Shown one piece after another: positions 58,082 through 64,000 of a stretch of 64,000 bases of DNA. How positions within the stretch are numbered: the first letter of the stretch is position 1; every line of letters begins with the position of its first letter. The stretch comes from Tribonema minus (lineage: Eukaryota > Sar > Xanthophyceae > Tribonematales > Tribonemataceae). Under the pieces are notes generated by a model. The model worked only from the letters and a program-made list of their open reading frames with translations, had not been told where the DNA came from and made no database searches. Location of the stretch: contig JAFCMP010000088.1 in the NCBI GenBank assembly GCA_017506865.1, forward strand, positions 1 to 64,000. Reading direction: 5' to 3'. The position numbers were made by a program, and so were the translations under genes.

Positions 58082-59700
58082 ATGAGCGATTTGACACCAG
58101 AGCCCGAGCCAGTCACTTTGCCCGAGCCTGAGCGTGTCACTTGGGCGACAGGGCTCGCCTGGTTCTGTCGGCAACTGTACCAGTGGCAGGATGGCAAAAT
58201 ATGTCTTGCTGAGCAAGCTCTGGAAGAGCAGCTGCGGCGGCAGGGCAAGAAAGCGGTGGCAGCAGCAAGACGTTTATCCGACGAGGTCTACTGCAGGAAG
58301 CTACTCAAGCAGGCGCTGGAGCCGCATCTGCCGCCGACACAGGAGGAGTTGGACCGCGAGCGAGAAGGTGACGATGATGTTAGAACATGTGGTCGTTGAT
58401 CATGGTTGTAGCGCAGAATGTGTGTTCGTTACCGCAAGAACACACACGATATCAGATACTGCTGGTGCCAGCAGTCATCTCTGTCGCTGGCTCAGTTAAG
58501 GGAGCACCAAACCTCAGTTGACCCCTTGCCAACCACGTGCCTGAACTGGTACACAGAGCATGAAAGTATGCAACTGCTATCTACTCTGCTGATGTGAGTA
58601 GTTCCTTGGGTGCGGTCTTACCAAGTGGCACTCGTGCTGGAAAACGCAGCTGTTACGAGGGTGTCATGTCATGTAACTAGGCCATGGTCTGGTGGTGCCA
58701 GGTTCTGCGTCAGGCGTGCTTGATCCTGCAACAACAGCCGTCCTTGCCTGTGCCATTGCAACCACTGGTCAGCTCACACACTCACTTTTGCACTGTGGCT
58801 GTGTTGCTGAACAAAGGAAGTTGTCGAGCAATGGCAGCTTGTGTCCCTGTCACGGCTTCAATCAAGACTTCGTTCAAGTTAGACTGTGTGCAGTCAGCTT
58901 TACCGTCTTTTATTCAGTCTTTGCTTTTCATGGTCAAACAATGGGTCATTGCCATCCAATACTGCATTAGCATCAGCAGGCTAGTGTGCATATACCGAGG
59001 CTTTGAATTTGGCGCGGAGCTCCTCCTTTTCTGGTGGCGTAGTGTTGAATGAGCGCTGAGGTAAGCTTGCAGCGCATCTGATGCTGCGTCATTCTGCACC
59101 TCTTGTTCCAGAGTCTGCTTGATGTTCGCAACTGACTTGCTCATCTCCTGTGCCTTTCACTCACATGTGTTGGAGCGTGTGACCGGTGTTCTTAACCTGG
59201 TAACACGGTGGCCATTGGCAGCAATGTTTACGAAGCAACGCCAGAAGGCGCCCTGCCTCCCCACTGATGACGGATATTGGCTTGCGTTTGCTTTGTGCAG
59301 GCAAGCCACTGCCAGCGAACATGTGGTACTGATGAAAACGGATCAAAAGCTCGTAGAGCTCTAGGTGACAAGGGATGGTTAGCCGCAAGTACCCCACTAA
59401 TGATGGATCTTGCTTTGCATCCTCCTTGCGCAGGCAAGCCACTGCCAGCGAACATGTGGTACTCCGTTGCTGCCATGAGGACCCCAAAGCTGCAGCGAGG
59501 CTTGCATGCCCATCCTCTTGCAGACGACGTAAAAGACTTTTTTGTCCAGCTGGCAGCATTCCATGGCCACACCTCCTGGGACGATGCGATGAGTTTAACG
59601 CCCACTTCAGCCTGCTTCGACGGTGTCCCCGGGGAGCTTGTTGAGCGGTTTGTGCAAGCGCTGCGTGACGTGCAAGCTGCAGATGCTGCAGGTAACTGTC
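57558..59700 (+). repeat. Segmental duplication, copy 1
   Basis: Aligns with 61920-64000 through promoter, exon 1, intron 1 and exon 2. Equivalent points (start codons 58082 and 62453) are 4371 bp apart. Exons and much of intron 1 stay easily alignable. Confidence 0.85.
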
Positions 59701-61004
59701 ATGTGAAACAGTAACAGCGCACATCATGTAAGAAATGTAATTCTTGCGCCGTTGATGTTTTTGTAGAAAGGGGTCCCTGGACGTTTGCCGCCTTCAGGGT
59801 GTACAGTCATGAGCCACTGCCCAGCCATGCATGTTGTTCCGCTTGCTCGCTGTAATAGATCGCGGCCGCCTATTACTGCGGCACCCCTGAAGCAGCAATG
59901 CCCTCTCATAATGATAGCTTTGGTTTGGAGCCTGAACTTCAGTTACATACTTGTGCCCCCTTGGAATGCTTTGTTGCTGTATCAGACACAGCAATGGACC
60001 ATACAAACACATTGCTAGGTTAGCACAGATGATCTCCATAACCACGTCAGTAGCGAGCTTACAGTCTGCAGAAGTATCCTTACATGTCAGGGCATAAAGT
60101 CGAAGTTGGCACCGCAACGTTGCAGCGAGTCAAGTTCAACTTGTGTCTTGACACATGAGAGTCAGCCCGCTCTTGACATGTCGCTTCCAATGACTGCAGT
60201 GCTCTCTTGGTGGCTGACATATAGAGCAATAGCAGCAATGTCAGACTGCGCGAACACTCACGTGCACCTCTGCTCCCCTCTTTGCACTCGTCTGAAGGCA
60301 CTTGCATTGATGGGGGAGGGTGCTTTGCTGCATTCATCAGGGCATGCGCTGACGATCACAACCTGCACATTATCACTTCTGCAAACGATCATCGGCCTCC
60401 ATCGGGCCCTCCAACACGAATCAAGTCTACTCTTTCTGCTTGACTTCAAGCGACGGAACCCTATGAAGCATGCATGTACACAGCCAAAAATGATCATGAT
60501 CCCGCAAAAGACGACAATCATCACACGTCCTGGCGCATATGTACACTTGTTGTCCTCTCAGGTCCACGCCCGCTTTGGGCACAGCTGTGGGATGAAGTGC
60601 CCACCGAGGTCAGTCTACGCGTGATGGGCATTGCAGCTGCTATTGCGCTGGACTTTTTGGTGACTGGTGGCTTCGTCACTGCACTTGGCCTCGGCACTTA
60701 CTCCGCTGTGGGTGGATACATGTATACTCCCGAGGCACCCATGCTTCATGGCACGAGTGATACTAATAGTTTTTCTAGTGAAGGAGGTGATGCACGGCGC
60801 CCTGCTGAAAACAGGTTAGCATTGGTCCAGCGCACATCAGCAATGGCCGTCACAATGCCTAGTGATAGCGGCGGCGCACCTTGCGCTGCTGCGCACAGAG
60901 TCACAGTGACCAGACCAGCAGCAGTAGCGAATGCCACAATGCATAGTGATAGTGCCATCGCACCTGGGCCTGCTGTAGGACAGGCTAAGCAAAAGAAAGA
61001 ATAG
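58082..61004 (+). CDS. Unrecognised protein with C-terminal membrane segment, paralogue 1 (328 aa)
   Basis: Three exons in phase 1: 58082-58367, 59434-59691, 60562-61004. I do not recognise the family. Residues 1-95 are mainly helical and charged (WATGLAWFCRQLY, then a Lys/Arg/Ala helix KKAVAAARRLSDEVYCRKLL, then PPTQEELDRE). The middle part contains conserved aromatic/His residues (FHGHTSWDD) and a helix VERFVQALRDV. Exon 3 adds a hydrophobic segment (IAAAIALDFLVTGGFVTALGLG), probably one or two membrane spans, then a Ser/Ala/Thr-rich tail with two related blocks (TMPSDSGGAP, TMHSDSAIAP). Codon GC is lower than in other genes here. A decoy 3' splice site lies at 59300. Paralogue 2 supports exons 1 and 2; exon 3 rests on phase and an intact frame. 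Confidence 0.7.
59263..59462 (+). repeat. Duplicated 3' splice site and start of exon 2 (period 133 bp)
   Basis: The acceptor and the first ~26 bases of exon 2 at 59434 are preceded by a near-identical copy at 59301. Splicing to the upstream copy would hit TGA within 11 codons. Paralogue 2 has only one acceptor at the matching place. Confidence 0.8.
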
Positions 61005-62452
61005 ATGCTGCTCATGTGGCACCTGTGTATAGGTCCTGGGCAGCTGTGTATAGGCCCTGTCAAGCAGAATGAACATGGTAAATCAAGTGCTACCAATTGC
61101 TCACAATCATTGATTGTGGCTTGCATGCCTGCAACAAGTCAGTTGTCAAAATTGTTGCATCGCCACCGCTTGTCTGTGAGGCACAACATAGCTGCCCCGT
61201 AGATGCTTGGTGATGCATTGAGATGCATCCAACAATAAATGCAGAGTAGGCCTGCCTTGCATGTTGTGTGTTCCTGTAGGCTGTCCACTGCCACTGCAGC
61301 AGCAGCAGCAGCAGTAGCAGCATCAATGTTTCAATGCTTTGCAAAGTCGCGGGTCACTACTGCCTTCAAGAAGCTGTCCTGCTGCCACATCATCAATGTA
61401 CTTTTATTCTCTGTGTCCCAGTCAAGCAGCAATTCTCTGCGAATAATGGAGTTCTTGTAGACCGCCATCGGGGCGAGGTTGACCGATCGACCCCGTTGTT
61501 GGCCTCTTGGAGCTTTCCGACTAAAGTGTGGACATGCACTCGTACTTACATACAAGAAAGGGTTGAAAAAAATAGAGTGGCTTGCAGGTTTCAGCAGCAC
61601 CAACATCGCATCAACACATCAACACATCTGCCAGCTGAAACTTGCGCTGTTTGCAGCAGAACAGACAATCAAGCTCTGTGTGCAATGTGTGCCATATGTA
61701 ATCTGGCAGTGGCCTGCAAAGCAAATGATTGCACCAACCCAAATGCCCACCATCAATGGCGAGCGCAGAGAAAGAGGTGCCAGCCTCTGGCATCTGACTT
61801 GTTTTTAAATATCGTTCATGAGCCTCATCATCCGTTCCTGTCGCATTGCCACTCATGAGCATGGGGCGGGTCTCAGACCATGGCCCGCCGTTCAGGGACT
61901 GCGATGAACTGTGTGTGAGGCCCTTTTCGCACGGCGGAATGGCACTTCAAAGTATATTGATGTCGTTTTGTGCGCAGCAAAGTGTGGAATGGTGTTGTTT
62001 GGTCGTTCAAAGATGATTGACCATATATTACATGCCTGGAGGGTGTTTCAGCATGCACGCACGCGCGCCTTTGGAAATGGATGTCTGAAACGTCACACTG
62101 TTGAGGCCAGCCTTCAAGATGTCACATGCTCCGAAGCTTTACGTTCTGGCTGCGATGCTGACCCATGGCATGCACTGGTTTCTGAGAACTGGCTGAGAGC
62201 GTCTTTGCTTTTGGACCATCAGCGCGCACAAATTTACTTCAAAATGTGACGCGGCTCAGGAATAAAAAAATCGAGAATGAGCAGCAGGTCAGTGTGGTGC
62301 CTCTAGCAGCAGAGAAACGGCAAATATTTTTACCACGACAAAACATGTAGCTCGTCTGCGCTGCACCAACTGCTGCCAAGCAGTTTCAAGTACTCAGGTG
62401 GAAGTGCTCTCAACCTGAGCACGTGGTTCCAGCCACCTGCATATCGAGGACA
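61005..62452. other. Intergenic, about 1.45 kb between the two paralogues
   Basis: The first ~900 bp are AT-rich, contain a CAG-type triplet run near 61297-61320, and have no recognisable gene. From about 61920 the sequence is the duplicated promoter region of the second copy. Confidence 0.5.
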
Positions 62453-64000
62453 ATGAGCGATTTGATACCAGAGCCCGAGGCAATCAGTTTGCCTGAGCCC
62501 GAGCGTGTCACTTGGGCGACAGGCTTTACCTGGTTCTGTCGGCAACTGTATCAGCGGCAGGATGGCAGAACATGTCGCGCTGAGCAAGCTCTGCAAGAGC
62601 AGCTGCAGCGGCAGGGCAAGAAAGCGGTGGCAGCAGCAAGGCGTTTATCCGACGAGGTCTACTGCAGGAGGCTACTCAAGCAGGCGCTGGAGCCGTATCT
62701 GCCGCCGACGCAGGAGGAGTTGGATCGCGAGCGAGAAGGTGATGATTGAGACATGTGGTCGTTGATGATGACTGCAACGCAGGATGTGTGTTCGTTACCG
62801 CAACAAAACATATGCTGGTGCCAGCAGTCATCTCTGTCGCTGGCGCAGTTAAGGGACCACCAAACCTCAGTTGACCCCTTGCCAACCACGTGCCTTAACT
62901 GGTACACAGAGCATGAAGGTATGCCAACTGCTATCTGCTCAGCTGATGTAGTTCCTTGGATGCGGTCATAACAAGTGGCACTCGTGCTGGAAAGCACAGA
63001 CGTTACGAGGGCGCCGTGTCATGTCATTAAGCCATGACCTGGTGGTGCCAGGCTTTACGTCAGGCGTGTTTGGTTTTGCAACAACAGCCGTTCTTGCCTG
63101 TGCCATTGCAACCACTGGTCAGCTCACACACTCACTTTTGTATATACCATATACTTCTTGCAGATCAGGAGGCAACATCAGATATCCTTGAAACATTATC
63201 TTGGACAACACTGTGAGTGTCTTGCCGGACAAGACAAGTTGTTGAGCGCTTGCAGTTTGTGTCCAAGTGAAGACTTTATTCGAACTCTCAACTGTGTGCA
63301 GTCAACTTCGCTGTCATTCATTCTGTCATTGCCCTCTACGGTCAAACAATGGGTCGTTGCCATCCATCAGAAGTACTATATTAGCATCAGCAGACTACAG
63401 TGTACATGTACCCAAGGCTTTGAATTTGGCGTGCAGCTCCTCCTTTTCTGGTGGTGTATTGCTGTGGAATGAGCGATGAAGTAAACTTGCAGCGCATCTG
63501 ATACTGCATCCTTCTGCACCTCTTGTTCCAGTGTCTGCGTGATGTTCGCAACTGGCTTGCTCAACTCCTGTGCTTCTCACTTCAATGTTCAGGAACGTTG
63601 GTCCGGCACTCTTAACCTGGTAACACGGTGGCCACTGGCAGCAATGCTTACGAAGCAACGCCAGAAGTCACCCTGCCCCCCCTTGATAATGGATCTTGAT
63701 TTGCATCCCCTTTGCGCAGGCAAGCCACTGCCAGCGAACATGTGGCACTCTGTTGCCGCCATGAGGTCCGGAAAGCTTCAGCGAGGCTTGTACTTCCATC
63801 CTCTTACGGACGACGTAAAGTACTTTTTTGCCCGGCTGGCAGCATTCCATGGCCACACCTCCTGGGACGATGCGACGAGTTTGACACCGACTTCAGTCTG
63901 CTTCGATGGTGTTCCCAAGGAGCTTGTTGAGCGGTTTGTGCAAGCGCTGCGCGACGTGCAAGCCGCAGATGCTGCAGGTAACTGTCGTATGGAACAGTAA
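61920..64000 (+). repeat. Segmental duplication, copy 2 (runs to the window edge)
   Basis: Counterpart of 57558-59700. Intron 1 here is 981 bp against 1066 bp in copy 1, the difference being largely the extra duplicated acceptor of copy 1. Confidence 0.85.
62453..64000 (+). CDS. Unrecognised protein, paralogue 2 (partial, continues past the right edge)
   Basis: Exon 1 62453-62738 and exon 2 63720-63977 have exactly the lengths (286 and 258 bp) and phases of paralogue 1, followed by a GTAACTG donor. The third exon is outside the window. Exon 1 products differ at roughly one residue in seven (for example PEAISLPE for PEPVTLPE) with no frameshift or stop in either exon. Both copies therefore look functional. 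In exon 2 the FHGHTSWDD block and the VERFVQALRDV helix are unchanged, marking them as probable functional core. Confidence 0.7.

Overview
This looks like nuclear DNA from a photosynthetic eukaryote, most likely an ochrophyte (stramenopile) alga. The genes are rich in GT-AG introns and the exons are very GC-rich. Three predicted proteins start with a hydrophobic signal peptide followed by an ASAF/SAF-like motif (DAFAP in the ABC1 kinase, SAFVP in the NYN protein, QAFSA in the TraB protein), which is the bipartite plastid-targeting style of secondary red plastids. TTAGGG-type repeats are present. There are no bacterial operons. The genus cannot be fixed from the sequence alone. All exon/intron models were built by hand by matching reading phase, splice signals and family motifs; no transcripts were available.

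Layout. (1) 1-6934, minus strand: the 5' part of a retroelement that runs off the left edge. It has a 1086-aa Gag, then in the same frame across a single amber codon a protein with an Ala-rich repeat linker, an aspartyl protease and a C5-cytosine DNA methyltransferase. The methyltransferase changes frame exactly at its catalytic Pro-Cys-Gln motif. (2) 6935-9375: no gene recognised. (3) 9376-13918 (minus), NYN ribonuclease with two OST-HTH/LOTUS domains, divergent from 14047-16644 (plus), ACOT9-type acyl-CoA thioesterase. (4) 17372-24643 (plus), plastid-type ABC1/UbiB kinase. (5) 25623-31393 (plus), protein kinase with DFN in place of DFG and an apparent one-base frame break. (6) 32949-38236 (plus), GMC oxidoreductase. 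(7) 39897-44364 (minus), leucine-rich-repeat-like protein, divergent from 44581-48580 (plus), TraB-family protein. (8) 49316-50881 (minus), uracil phosphoribosyltransferase, divergent from 51017-57109 (plus), MFS transporter. (9) 58082-61004 and 62453-64000+ (plus): two copies of an unrecognised gene in a tandem segmental duplication of about 4.4 kb.

The cellular genes are ordinary single loci (lipid, uracil and redox metabolism, transport, plastid kinase) and do not form an obvious pathway. Three pairs are divergently transcribed from gaps of only 128-216 bp. Recurring features are very long C homopolymers just upstream of 3' splice sites, probable GC-AG introns in two genes, and small tandem duplications within introns, several of which duplicate a splice site or a stop codon. 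The most unusual item is the methyltransferase-carrying retroelement with its amber and frame-break arrangement. Second is a NYN-LOTUS ribonuclease that carries a plastid-type presequence.
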